DNA of 64,000 bases, taken from an uncultured Brevibacillus sp. GTDB taxonomy: Bacteria; Bacillota; Bacilli; Brevibacillales; Brevibacillaceae. Both the position numbers and the translations under genes were made by a program. The notes below the pieces were generated by a model. The model worked only from the letters and a program-made list of their open reading frames with translations, did no database searches and had not been told where the DNA came from. Positions 7,761 to 16,436 of this stretch are shown here, piece after piece; the stretch's first letter is position 1; each line of letters starts with the position of its first letter. The stretch is taken from NCBI RefSeq assembly GCF_947502445.1, contig NZ_CANMZW010000001.1, forward strand, positions 1-64,000, given 5' to 3'.

Positions 7761-9228
7761 GCTTGACCAGCAAATCTCACAAACGTTAAAAAAGGTGGCT
7801 GATGAGCAAAGTATCCCTTCTTTTGAAATTCCTGCTGCCTATGCTTCTCGGACAAGCAGCAAGTCAGGCATGCGTTTCCCTGTTTTTCTGCTGTTTCCCG
7901 CGACCGTAATCATCGCACTCTTTTTGGTCAGCACGCTAGGGACCATGGTTTCACCGGGTATTTCAGCTTATATGAAATCGCTGTTCACCGAAAAAGGTGT
8001 AGACGAAGGGCTCCAACAAGCTGCCAAAAAAGGATTCGCCCAAGCGGCAGGGACATCTGCAACAGACCAGGGCATTACGCTGGAGGTCATGGAAGTGATG
8101 GCGGACTCTGTACGAATCAGTATCGTTTATCGGTTGGTAGATCAAGCCGGGAATGTGCTTTCACCTGATCAGCTCGAGTCCTATGATGTGGAGATTACTG
8201 ATCTCAATGGGGAAACTGTACAAAACAGCTATTCGTTAGATTCCAAATATGAAAAAGATTATGGCTATCTAATCATCAACAATCGAATAGAGACGAATGA
8301 TAAAAAGCTCATACTACGATTGGAAACAAGGCAAATTGGTAAGACGAAGGGAAACTGGTTGGTCAGCACTCCGTTTGACATCACCAAATCAATTGCATCG
8401 TCGAGTACAATTCCTCTTGACCATACGTACATCACCCCACAAGGGCTGCAAATAAAACTGACAGGGATTACTCATTCAGTGACGGCAACTCGTCTGGATT
8501 ATGATACGACATGGACGGAAGAAGCTTTTAAGAAGCTTGAGCAAGTGGGGGAGAAATTCGCTGAGAAATTTGAAAGAACAAGTAGTGTTCGCTATCGTCC
8601 TTTTGACCATCATCTTGCCTTCCGAGTTGAACGTGAAAAAGACGGGAGTGTAGTTGGAGAAGTCGAGTCTTTGTCTAGGGGAGGACGTGGGAAAGAGCTA
8701 GGACATTTATCCCGTCAAGCTGTCTACAAACCGTTCATTCCAGAGGAAAAGTATTACTTGGTTCTGGATTCGATCACCAAAGCAGAACCATTTGAGCTAT
8801 CCATTTCCTTTGATCCAAAGCAAGTTAATAAAATACCAGTGAAAGCTACCAAAGATGATAACGTGTTTCAAGTAAGTGCGTATGGGACAGGGAAGAGAGA
8901 TGACGGGATAAGCAGAACTGAAGTTACAATTGACGCTTATGTACAGGAAATGATTCCCCATATCGATGCGAAGTTGCTACTGTTAACTGATGACAAAGGC
9001 AGAAGCTATCATTTCAAAGGTGTTTCCCATGAATATTTTGAAACAGATGAGAAGGGGCGCAAGCATATGCAGGCGATACTGAGAGTAGATGGTCTGATCG
9101 ATCCCATTCCGAGCAAGCTCACTCTTAACTTTTACGGTATCCCAAATCGCTATACAAATCTCGACTGGCGAGTACCTTTGCCTACGTCTGTGCTAGAACA
9201 AAAAGCTAAAGCAGAGAACAAAAAATAA
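7753..9228 (+). CDS. DUF4179-type membrane protein, probable anti-sigma factor, 491 aa
   Basis: A short cytoplasmic N-terminus (about 35 residues) is followed by one membrane span (residues about 37-60, FPVFLLFPATVIIALFL) and a long extracytoplasmic region of about 420 residues. This layout and the coupling to an ECF sigma gene are characteristic of DUF4179 proteins in Bacillales. The N-terminal tail would hold the sigma factor at the membrane and the outer domain would sense envelope conditions; that role is inferred from context. Translation is coupled, its ATG lying inside the 3' end of the sigma gene. Confidence 0.8.
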   Translation: MTKLDQQISQTLKKVADEQSIPSFEIPAAYASRTSSKSGMRFPVFLLFPATVIIALFLVSTLGTMVSPGISAYMKSLFTEKGVDEGLQQAAKKGFAQAAGTSATDQGITLEVMEVMADSVRISIVYRLVDQAGNVLSPDQLESYDVEITDLNGETVQNSYSLDSKYEKDYGYLIINNRIETNDKKLILRLETRQIGKTKGNWLVSTPFDITKSIASSSTIPLDHTYITPQGLQIKLTGITHSVTATRLDYDTTWTEEAFKKLEQVGEKFAEKFERTSSVRYRPFDHHLAFRVEREKDGSVVGEVESLSRGGRGKELGHLSRQAVYKPFIPEEKYYLVLDSITKAEPFELSISFDPKQVNKIPVKATKDDNVFQVSAYGTGKRDDGISRTEVTIDAYVQEMIPHIDAKLLLLTDDKGRSYHFKGVSHEYFETDEKGRKHMQAILRVDGLIDPIPSKLTLNFYGIPNRYTNLDWRVPLPTSVLEQKAKAENKK

Positions 9229-9281
9229 GTAAATACAACAAGAAGGTGTTGGAAATCAGGCAGCTTCTTTTCTGATTACAC

Positions 9282-9406
9282 CTATTCGTGCTTTTGCTTT
9301 GGAGACGTTCCAGTCTTCAACTCAGCAAAATAAGAAACGACATACTCGCGGAATGTTTGGGCTGCTTTGGACAAATAGCGATCCCGAAGCCAGGAGATCT
9401 GATATT
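9282..9406 (-). pseudogene. C-terminal relic of a LysR-family regulator
   Basis: On the minus strand an open stretch ends with a stop at 9282-9284 and reads ISWLRDRYLSKAAQTFREY, then a short tail. This is the typical last helix of the LysR effector domain. Everything upstream is gone, and the stretch abuts and overlaps an aminotransferase relic on the other strand. Recognition rests on about 40 residues, so the family assignment is probable but not certain. Confidence 0.5.
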
Positions 9407-9614
9407 GGTCAAGCCTCCTGCTGGCTCCGGTTGTCCGACTGCCGAAGAGCTATACGAAACATGGATGAAGCAACACATTTACGTGCGCTACGATAAAAAC
9501 CCGCGACTGCGCCATTATTTACGGATAACGATCGGAACAGATGCAGAGATGGATGCGGTGCTATTGGCACTGGGACAAATATTGGGGAAAAACGGGAAGA
9601 AATGTGATGAATGA
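9382..9614 (+). pseudogene. C-terminal relic of a HisC-like aminotransferase
   Basis: The plus strand reads IPKPGDLILVKPP, AEELYETWMKQHIYVRYDK, then PRLRHYLRITIGTDAEMDAVLLAL. This is the C-terminal subdomain of class I/II aminotransferases close to histidinol-phosphate aminotransferase. The PLP-binding domain is absent and no ribosome binding site leads it. The piece is fused to the tail of a LysR relic on the opposite strand, which points to an old deletion that joined two formerly separate genes. Confidence 0.65.
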
Positions 9615-9645
9615 AGAAACTTAGACTAGCAATCATTCAAAATAG

Positions 9646-9663
9646 TTGCTATTTTAATAACAA
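9646..9663. promoter_or_regulatory. Imperfect palindrome upstream of ilvE
   Basis: TTGCTATTTTAATAACAA is a near-palindrome (7-base arms, one mismatch) about 50 bases before the ilvE start. It may be an operator; the regulator is unknown and it does not match the CodY consensus well. Confidence 0.3.
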
Positions 9664-9712
9664 TATGTAGTACTAGAGAAGTAGGATCTAATACCAAGGG
9701 AGATGTGGAATA

Positions 9713-10786
9713 ATGGAGTGTCAGTTATCGATTGCCCTCGCAGAACAGAAAAAAGAGAAGCCAGCGACTGACAAGCTGGGATTTGGTGTACATTTTACCG
9801 ATCATATGTTCACTATGGATTATACAGAAGGAAAAGGATGGCATGATCCACAGATCGTACCGTATTCCCCGCTTTCGCTTGATCCGGCAGCGATGGTGTT
9901 CCACTACGGTCAGGCCGTCTTTGAAGGACTAAAAGCATATCGGAATAAGGAAGGCAAGGTTTGGCTGTTCCGACCAGATCAAAATTTCAAGCGTATGAAT
10001 CGTTCTCTGGAGCGACTGAGCATGCCGTCAGTCGATGAGGAATTTATGGTCGACGCTTTGAAAAAGCTGGTGGCGACTGACAAAGAGTGGATTCCAACAG
10101 AGAGCGGCATGTCGCTCTATATCCGTCCATTCGTGATTGCGACCGAGCCATGTTTTGGGGTTCGTGCTTCCCATATGTACAAACTGATCATCCTGCTGTC
10201 TCCAGTAGGAGCCTATTATGCCGGCGGGATGAATCCGGTAAAAATTTATGTAGAAAACAACTACGTCCGTGCGGTTAGAGGCGGTACTGGTAACGCCAAG
10301 GTAGCGGGTAACTATGCAGGTGGCCTGAAAGCACAGGTAGAAGCAAAAGAAAAAGGCTATGAGCAGGTATTGTGGCTCGATGGCGTGGAAAACAAGTACA
10401 TCGAAGAAGTCGGCAGCATGAACGTATTCTTCAAAGTAAAAGGCGAGGTGTGGACACCTGCCTTGAACGGAAGCATTCTGGAGGGTATCACGCGCGATTC
10501 TACCATCGCCCTTTTGAAGGACTGGGGCGTACCAGTGATCGAGAAGCGGATTTCAATAGAGGACCTGTATACGGCATACACCAATGGTGAGCTGGAAGAA
10601 GCATTTGGTACAGGCACAGCGGCAGTCATTTCACCAATCGGAGATTTGAACTGGAATGGTCACCAAATGATCATTAATGGCGAGAAAACCGGTGAGCTGA
10701 CCACGAAACTGTATGAGGCCATGACGGGTATCCAGTATGGTGAAAAAGAAGACAAGTTCGGTTGGTCTGTACCAGTAACCGAATAA
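9713..10786 (+). CDS. ilvE: Branched-chain amino acid aminotransferase, 357 aa
   Basis: Fold-type IV PLP aminotransferase that makes or breaks down leucine, isoleucine and valine with glutamate / 2-oxoglutarate. Family marks are HYGQAVFEGLKAYR, the arginine-rich RMNRSLERL, the RGGTGNAKVAGNYAGG loop holding the PLP lysine, the EEVGSMNVFF motif and the C-terminal GTGTAAVISPIG. The length equals the usual group II enzyme. GGGAGATG precedes the ATG by about 8 bases. It stands alone here, away from the ilv-leu operon at 53389, and is followed by its own terminator. Confidence 0.93.
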   Translation: MECQLSIALAEQKKEKPATDKLGFGVHFTDHMFTMDYTEGKGWHDPQIVPYSPLSLDPAAMVFHYGQAVFEGLKAYRNKEGKVWLFRPDQNFKRMNRSLERLSMPSVDEEFMVDALKKLVATDKEWIPTESGMSLYIRPFVIATEPCFGVRASHMYKLIILLSPVGAYYAGGMNPVKIYVENNYVRAVRGGTGNAKVAGNYAGGLKAQVEAKEKGYEQVLWLDGVENKYIEEVGSMNVFFKVKGEVWTPALNGSILEGITRDSTIALLKDWGVPVIEKRISIEDLYTAYTNGELEEAFGTGTAAVISPIGDLNWNGHQMIINGEKTGELTTKLYEAMTGIQYGEKEDKFGWSVPVTE

Positions 10787-10804
10787 AAAATATAGCAAAT
10801 AAAA

Positions 10805-10843
10805 GGCACGGCTTTCTCTGCTGAAGAGAGGGTCGTGTTTTTT
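10805..10843 (+). terminator. Terminator after ilvE
   Basis: A 14-bp stem with a few wobble pairs (GGCACGGCTTTCTCT), a 5-base loop and a run of six T. Confidence 0.75.
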
Positions 10844-10867
10844 AGTATCGAACCAAACGAAAAAATA

Positions 10868-10929
10868 GTAAAGATATTGCAAAGAGAGGTAAAGATCTTA
10901 GAAAGATAAAATGTTAGAAAATTGATAAT
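10868..10929 (+). promoter_or_regulatory. Shared tandem-motif promoter, copy C (drives 10986)
   Basis: GTAAAGATATTGCAAA at 10868 and GTAAAGATCTTAGAAA at 10889 are 21 bp apart. The -10-like GATAAT at 10924-10929 lies 35 bp after the second copy. Confidence 0.7.
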
Positions 10930-10985
10930 ATTTCTACAGTAATCATCTTTTCTCTATTTTCCACATAAAAAAGGGGGCGTTATTC

Positions 10986-12590
10986 ATGAAACGAAAACGA
11001 TTGCTTGGTTCTGTTCTCGCTTTGTCCCTCATGCTTGTATCTGTTTTGAACGGGTGTGCTTCGGGACAACAGACAAGTGGAACAGGTATGGCACCTAGTA
11101 CTGCGGCTCCTGCGGGAAATCAAGCGGCACCAGCTCCTGCATCGCCAGAAGGCGGCACCCTCATCATCGCTCGTTTGTCTGATGCGAATAATTTGGACCC
11201 GCACTTCAGTACCCAGATCAACTCTATGGCAGTTACGCAGCACAAGCTTTATGAGGGACTTGTCATGATGGACAAGAGCAGTGAGTACAAGCCTCTTCTG
11301 GCAACGGAATGGAAGCAGCTGGATGACATCACATGGGAGTTTACCCTGCGTGAGGGAGTCACCTTTCAGGATGGATCGCCATTTAATGCGGAGGCAGTGA
11401 AAAAGACAATTGACCGCATTCTCGACAAGGATCAGCCAACACCAAAAGCCAACATGTTTGGCATGATTAAAGAAGTGAAGATCGTTGACCCGCAAAAAGT
11501 TCAAATCGTCTTGCATTATCCGTTTGCCGGGCTTTTGTCTGTTCTGGCGAGTGCTGAGGGCGGAATCATCAGCCCGAAAGCGATTGAGCAGTACGGAAAA
11601 GATTTGGCGAAGCACCCGGTAGGAACAGGCCCTTTCACATTTGAATCGTGGACACCTGGACAAGAAATTGTCATCGTCAAAAATGATAACTACTGGGGAA
11701 CAAAGCCTAAAGTGGACAAGGTCGTCTTTAAAACCATTCCCGAGGATGCTACGCGTGTAGCGATGGTCGAAGCAGGAGAGGCTCATGTAGCAGAGCAGCT
11801 TCCTGTAACGGAGCTGGAGCGCGTGCAAAACTCCACAAGCATGTCTTTGGGCCGGTTTGAATCGTTCGCTGTCGATCATATCGGAATGAATGTCACACAA
11901 AAGCCATTTGATGATGTGCGTGTTCGTCAAGCGATTGCCCATGCAGTAGACAAGGAATCGATTATTAAAGGCGTTTACAATAATGTAGGGAAAGTAGCTA
12001 TCTCTTCCCTTGGACCAAAAGTAATCGGGTACAGCCCGAATATCAAAACACCCGAGTATGACCTGAACAAAGCAAAGCAGCTGCTGACGGAAGCAGGGTA
12101 TGGCAACGGCTTCAAGGCAACCATTAATTTAAATGACAACAAAGCGCGTATCAATGTTGCCGAGGTGCTGCAATCTCAGCTAAAAGGGATTGGCATTGAT
12201 TTGCAAATTCAAGTCATGGAATTCGGGGCGTATCTGGATTTGGCCGCAAAAGGCGAAGCGCAAATGTTCATCAGTGGTTGGGGCAATGCAACAGGAGACG
12301 GCGACTACAACCAGTACAATCTGTTCCATAGCACATCGAAAGGCATTCCTGGCAACCATTCCTTCTACAGCAATCCTAAAGTCGATGCTTTGATTGAAGC
12401 AGCGCGGAAAGAAAAAGATCCGGAAAAACGCAAGGAAATCTATGCCGAAGCACAACAAATCGAGATGGATGAGGTCCCGCTGCTTCCATACCGCAGCAGT
12501 GAAAACCTCGCGGCTATCGCGAAAAATGTGGAAGGTGTGTACATTAGTCCGTCAGGCTATATCGAAGTAAACGACATAACCATTAAATAA
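10986..12590 (+). CDS. ABC transporter family-5 solute-binding lipoprotein, 534 aa
   Basis: Extracytoplasmic peptide/nickel/dipeptide-type binding protein (SBP_bac_5, DppA/OppA-like). The N-terminus is a lipoprotein signal peptide ending in the lipobox LNGC (cysteine near residue 24), followed by a flexible A/P/S/T linker, then GGTLIIARLSDANNLDPHF and the family blocks ATEWKQLDD, VTFQDGSPFNAEAVK, YWGTKPKVDKVVFK and DDVRVRQAIAHAVDKE. It would capture a small ligand and deliver it to a permease, but no permease or ATPase gene is nearby. It is one of four paralogues at 10986, 13135, 14841 and 17914. The ligand is unknown; the linkage to amidohydrolases suggests a heterocyclic or amide compound rather than a peptide. 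Confidence 0.88.
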   Translation: MKRKRLLGSVLALSLMLVSVLNGCASGQQTSGTGMAPSTAAPAGNQAAPAPASPEGGTLIIARLSDANNLDPHFSTQINSMAVTQHKLYEGLVMMDKSSEYKPLLATEWKQLDDITWEFTLREGVTFQDGSPFNAEAVKKTIDRILDKDQPTPKANMFGMIKEVKIVDPQKVQIVLHYPFAGLLSVLASAEGGIISPKAIEQYGKDLAKHPVGTGPFTFESWTPGQEIVIVKNDNYWGTKPKVDKVVFKTIPEDATRVAMVEAGEAHVAEQLPVTELERVQNSTSMSLGRFESFAVDHIGMNVTQKPFDDVRVRQAIAHAVDKESIIKGVYNNVGKVAISSLGPKVIGYSPNIKTPEYDLNKAKQLLTEAGYGNGFKATINLNDNKARINVAEVLQSQLKGIGIDLQIQVMEFGAYLDLAAKGEAQMFISGWGNATGDGDYNQYNLFHSTSKGIPGNHSFYSNPKVDALIEAARKEKDPEKRKEIYAEAQQIEMDEVPLLPYRSSENLAAIAKNVEGVYISPSGYIEVNDITIK

Positions 12591-12606
12591 TGGTAAGCAA
12601 AGGAAG

Positions 12607-12640
12607 AGGCTCCCTCCACGAATACGGAGAGAGCCTGTTT
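12607..12640 (+). terminator. Terminator after the first binding protein
   Basis: AGGCTCCCTCC pairs with GGAGAGAGCCT around an 8-base loop, followed by GTTT. Confidence 0.65.
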
Positions 12641-12693
12641 GACGTCCAGTGTCAAGATCCCTATACAAATTTGTACATCAGTACATCATCTAC

Positions 12694-12826
12694 CTATTCA
12701 TTTTCACTCATCTTGAATTCCTTAACCTTGCGCCCTTCCTCAACAAATCCCATCTTTTTGTACAAGGCAATCGTGTGATGATTCGTAGATAATACGCCCA
12801 AGCCAGCAGCGCTTGCAACAACACCT
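12694..12826 (-). pseudogene. C-terminal relic of a GNAT acetyltransferase
   Basis: Minus-strand frame ending at a stop at 12694-12696 reads GVLSTNHHTIALYKKMGF, then VEEGRKVKEFKMSENE. This is the last strand and helix of a GNAT acetyltransferase (N..A..LY.K.GF.EEGR signature). The acetyl-CoA binding core is missing. Positions 12830-12990 beyond it contain no gene I can recognise and may be further decayed sequence. Confidence 0.7.
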
Positions 12827-13004
12827 TACCCAGCCCCTTCTTTTTAAAGCTTTTATGGGGTTAGCCAATGAGCGCAGCGACATTGGCATTGCTTTGTTCT
12901 TGTTCTTGTCCCTGTCGCCAAGTGGAAGTACAACGGCCGGTTTCCTCTCCTCCCCAACAGCCCGTCCTACTGAAACGCCCTTTGTTTAAAAATCTGAAAA
13001 AATA

Positions 13005-13067
13005 GTAAAGAAAGTGAAAATTCTAGTAAAGAGAGTGAAAATACATTAGCTGAATAGTAGGTAAAAT
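13005..13067 (+). promoter_or_regulatory. Shared tandem-motif promoter, copy D (drives 13135)
   Basis: GTAAAGAAAGTGAAAA at 13005 and GTAAAGAGAGTGAAAA at 13026 are 21 bp apart. TAAAAT at 13062-13067 lies 36 bp after the second copy. Because this -10 box overlaps an upstream in-frame ATG at 13066, translation cannot begin there. Confidence 0.75.
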
Positions 13068-13134
13068 GAAACATGCGCGAATGGTTAAAATATTTAAAAT
13101 TAATAAAGCGCAAACGAAAGAGGGGGACATCTAC

Positions 13135-14733
13135 ATGAAAAAGACGCGCTTTTTCCAGACGCTGATCGCGCTGACAGTTGCGGTTTCGGCCGCATTGGCA
13201 GGCTGCTCATCAGCGCCGCAAGCAGGAACGAATGCAAACACAAATGCATCCGGACAAACAGGCACAGCTGCACCAGCCGACGCCAGCAAAGCAGGGGGAA
13301 CTCTCGTTATTGCCCGATTGTCTGATGCGAACAATCTAGACCCGCATTTCCTGACCCAAATCAACTCTGCTGCCATCATTCATCACAAAGTATACGAGGG
13401 TCTCGTTCGTATGGACAAAGAAAGCAAATATGTGGGTGCGCTTGCAACCGAATGGAAGCAGCTGGATGATGTGACATGGGAGTTCAAGCTACGCTCCGGA
13501 GTTACTTTCCACGATGGAACTCCATTTAATGCAGAAGCTGTAAAAGCGACGATTGCCCGCGTCCAGGACCCGGCAGTTGGCTCCAACCGTGCCAACCTGT
13601 TTGAAGCCATCAAGGAAGTAAAAGTAGTGGATGACCAAACCGTTCAATTTATTCTTCACTATCCATACACACCACTCTTGTCCGTTCTCGCGAGTGCAGA
13701 GGGTGGCATCCTGTCACCAAAAGCAATCGAGCAATACGGCAAGGAGCTGACCAAGCATCCAACCGGAACCGGGCCTTACAAATTTGAATCCTGGACACCA
13801 GGTCAAGAGGTTGTACTGGTGAAGAACGACAACTACTGGGGTGACAAGCCAAAGCTGGATAAAGTCGTCTTCAAAACGGTTCCTGAGGATACAACCCGCC
13901 TCGCAATGGTAGAAACAGGAGAAGCTCAGGTAGCAGAGCAGCTGCCTGTCACTGAGGTAGATCGCGTACAAAACTCTACTTCCATGACGCTTGGCCGCTA
14001 TGCTTCCTTCTCCAGCGATCATATCGGTATCAATACGAAGAAAAAACCGTTTGACGATGTGCGCGTACGTCAAGCGATTGCCCATGCGATCGACAAGCCA
14101 TCGATCATCCAAGGTGTTTACAACGATGTAGGGGCTGCAGCACATTCATCTGTTTCTCCTACAATGGTTGGATATAGCCCGAATGTAAAAGACGCGAAAT
14201 ACGATTTGGAGCTGTCCAAAAAGCTGTTGGCTGAAGCTGGCTACGCAAACGGATTCAAGGCAACTATTTATCTCAATGACAATAAAGCACGTATCAACGT
14301 AGCAGAAGTTCTGCAACAGCAATTGAAACAAATCAACATTGATCTGGAAGTAAAAGTTTTGGAATTTGGTGCTTACATCGATGCAGCGACCAAAGGTGAA
14401 ACCGACCTGTTCATCAGCGGTTGGGGTAATGCGACAGGCGATGCTGACTACAACCAGTACAACCTGTTCCACACTAAATCCCAAGGTGCTGCTGGCAACC
14501 ACTCCTTCTACAGCAATCCAGAGGTGGACAAGCTGATCGAAGAAGGACGCAAGGAAAAAGACGAAGAAAAACGCAAGCAAATCTATGAAAAAGCACAGCA
14601 AATCGAAATGGACGAAGCAGCATTGGTACCATATCGCTACTCGGAAAACCTGGCTGCGATTGAAAAAGGCGTAGAGGGTGTATGGATCAGCCCGGCTGGT
14701 CACATCGAAATCGATGACATAACGCTTCCATAA
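13135..14733 (+). CDS. ABC transporter family-5 solute-binding lipoprotein, 532 aa
   Basis: Second of the four paralogues. The lipoprotein signal MKKTRFFQTLIALTVAV ends in the lipobox LAGC. It is followed by a T/N/A/G-rich linker and the same blocks as its neighbours (IARLSDANNLDPHF, TEWKQLDDVTWEFKLRSG, SWTPGQEVVLVKNDNYWG, ISGWGNATGDADYNQYN). The start at 13135 is set by GAGGGGG about 8 bases upstream and by the promoter, whose -10 box overlaps the alternative upstream ATG. It probably heads a transcription unit with 14841 and 16437, since neither has a tandem-motif promoter of its own. Confidence 0.9.
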   Translation: MKKTRFFQTLIALTVAVSAALAGCSSAPQAGTNANTNASGQTGTAAPADASKAGGTLVIARLSDANNLDPHFLTQINSAAIIHHKVYEGLVRMDKESKYVGALATEWKQLDDVTWEFKLRSGVTFHDGTPFNAEAVKATIARVQDPAVGSNRANLFEAIKEVKVVDDQTVQFILHYPYTPLLSVLASAEGGILSPKAIEQYGKELTKHPTGTGPYKFESWTPGQEVVLVKNDNYWGDKPKLDKVVFKTVPEDTTRLAMVETGEAQVAEQLPVTEVDRVQNSTSMTLGRYASFSSDHIGINTKKKPFDDVRVRQAIAHAIDKPSIIQGVYNDVGAAAHSSVSPTMVGYSPNVKDAKYDLELSKKLLAEAGYANGFKATIYLNDNKARINVAEVLQQQLKQINIDLEVKVLEFGAYIDAATKGETDLFISGWGNATGDADYNQYNLFHTKSQGAAGNHSFYSNPEVDKLIEEGRKEKDEEKRKQIYEKAQQIEMDEAALVPYRYSENLAAIEKGVEGVWISPAGHIEIDDITLP

Positions 14734-14745
14734 GACTGCACGATT

Positions 14746-14795
14746 AGCAGCATAGCGAAATTCCTTTGTGGAAGCGAGCTATGCTGTTGCTCTTT
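14746..14795 (+). terminator. Hairpin between binding-protein genes, possibly attenuating
   Basis: CAGCATAGC (14748-14756) pairs with GCTATGCTG (14778-14786), with an inner TTCC/GGAA stem. The T tract is poor (TTGCTCTTTAC), so partial read-through into 14841 is likely. Confidence 0.5.
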
Positions 14796-14840
14796 ACAAA
14801 AAAGAATCGATATAGAAAAAAGTAATCTGGGGGCTAGAAC

Positions 14841-16412
14841 ATGAACAAGAGCAAATGGATGAATACGTTGCTTGTCAGTGTACTTAGCGTAGGAATTGTG
14901 CTTGCTGGATGTTCTTCGGGCAACGAACAAGGTACGAGCACCACTGTAGCTGGAGCAGACCCTGCACCAAAAAACCAGACTTTGATTATCGCGCGTCAAT
15001 CCGATGCCAACAATCTGGACCCGCATTTTATTACCGCCATCAATGCGGCAAGTGTTGTACAACACAAGGTATACGAGGGTTTGATTGCACGCGACGAAAA
15101 TATGGTATTCAAGCCGTTGCTCGCGACAGAGTGGAAGCAGCTGGATGACGTTACGTGGGAATTCAAGCTGCGTGAGGGGGTAACCTTCCACGATGGCACA
15201 CCGTTTAATGCAGAAGCAGTAAAAGCGACAATCGGGCGTGTGTTGGACGAAAAAGTAGGTTCTCCACGTGCGGGGCAATTTAAGATGATTACGGAAGTAA
15301 AAGTCATCGATGATTATACGGTACAATTCAAGCTGGCTTACCCGTACTCTCCTCTGCTTTCGATTCTCGCCAACCATGAGGGCAGTATCATCAGTCCGAA
15401 AGCGATCGAGCAATATGGAAAAGATTTGTCCAAACATCCAGTTGGAACCGGGCCATTGGTGTTTGAATCGTGGACACCGGGACAGGAAATTGTGCTGGTG
15501 AAAAATGATAAATACTGGGGCGAACCGATCAAATTCGACAAAGCTGTCTTCAAAGTTGTTCCAGAGGATACGACAAGAATCGCCATGGTAGAAACCGGAG
15601 AGGCGCACATCGCCGAGCCTTTGCCAGTAACCGAGGTTGAACGCGTAAAAAATTCACCGCAGCTCGATTTGTATCGTACTGCAGGCTTAGGCACTGATTT
15701 TATTGGCTTCAATCATAAAAAGAAGCCTTATGATGATGTACGTGTACGCCAGGCCATCAATTATGCCATCGAGACAGATGCGATTATTCAAGGTGTGTAC
15801 AACAATATCGGAACAAGAGCGAATTCAGCGATGAGCCCAAAGGTTCTCGGTTACAGTGAGAGCTTGAAAGGCTACAGCTTTGACCCGAACAAAGCAAAAG
15901 CTCTACTAAAAGAAGCGGGATATCCGAATGGCTTCAAAACTACGATTTGGACGGGTGACCGAAAAGAGCGGATCAATGCGGCTGAAGTCATTCAATCACA
16001 GTTAAAAGGCATCGGTATTGACGTGGAAATCAAAGTGCTGGAGTATGGTGCTTATCTGGATGCCGAAGACAACGGCGAAACCGACATGTTCATTAGCGGC
16101 TGGGGCAATGCGACGGGTGATGCCGACTACAACCAGTACAATCTGTTCCATTCTGCATCACTCGGAAAAGGTGGAAATACAACCTTTTACGTAAACTCGG
16201 AAGTTGATAAACTAATCGAGCAAGGCCGTCGTGAGCAGGACACAGAAAAACGGAAACAAATTTATGCGCAGGCATTGCAGATTGAAGCGGACGAAGCGCC
16301 GATGGTCCCGATTCGCAATTTGGAGCATGTAGCTGCTGTCAGCAAAAATATGAAAGGTTTCTGGATCAGTCCATCCGGCTACATGATGATCAATAACATC
16401 ACGATTCAGTAA
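14841..16412 (+). CDS. ABC transporter family-5 solute-binding lipoprotein, 523 aa
   Basis: Third paralogue. The signal peptide ends in LAGCSSG, followed by a short linker and IARQSDANNLDPHF. The fold blocks match the other three throughout. Differences cluster in the middle (TAGLGTDFIGFNHKKK, IWTGDRKERINAAEV), which suggests a related but distinct ligand. No tandem-motif promoter precedes it, unlike the other three binding-protein genes. It ends about 25 bases before the amidohydrolase at 16437, so the two are probably translated from one message. No membrane transport subunits are encoded nearby. Confidence 0.9.
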   Translation: MNKSKWMNTLLVSVLSVGIVLAGCSSGNEQGTSTTVAGADPAPKNQTLIIARQSDANNLDPHFITAINAASVVQHKVYEGLIARDENMVFKPLLATEWKQLDDVTWEFKLREGVTFHDGTPFNAEAVKATIGRVLDEKVGSPRAGQFKMITEVKVIDDYTVQFKLAYPYSPLLSILANHEGSIISPKAIEQYGKDLSKHPVGTGPLVFESWTPGQEIVLVKNDKYWGEPIKFDKAVFKVVPEDTTRIAMVETGEAHIAEPLPVTEVERVKNSPQLDLYRTAGLGTDFIGFNHKKKPYDDVRVRQAINYAIETDAIIQGVYNNIGTRANSAMSPKVLGYSESLKGYSFDPNKAKALLKEAGYPNGFKTTIWTGDRKERINAAEVIQSQLKGIGIDVEIKVLEYGAYLDAEDNGETDMFISGWGNATGDADYNQYNLFHSASLGKGGNTTFYVNSEVDKLIEQGRREQDTEKRKQIYAQALQIEADEAPMVPIRNLEHVAAVSKNMKGFWISPSGYMMINNITIQ

Positions 16413-16436
16413 TCGGTACAGGAAGGAAGAGGTGTG

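Noticed and set aside
14700..15608. Long antisense open frame opposite the third binding protein
   Set aside because: A frame produced by the codon bias of the true gene; no ribosome binding site and Cys/Phe/Arg-rich nonsense composition.
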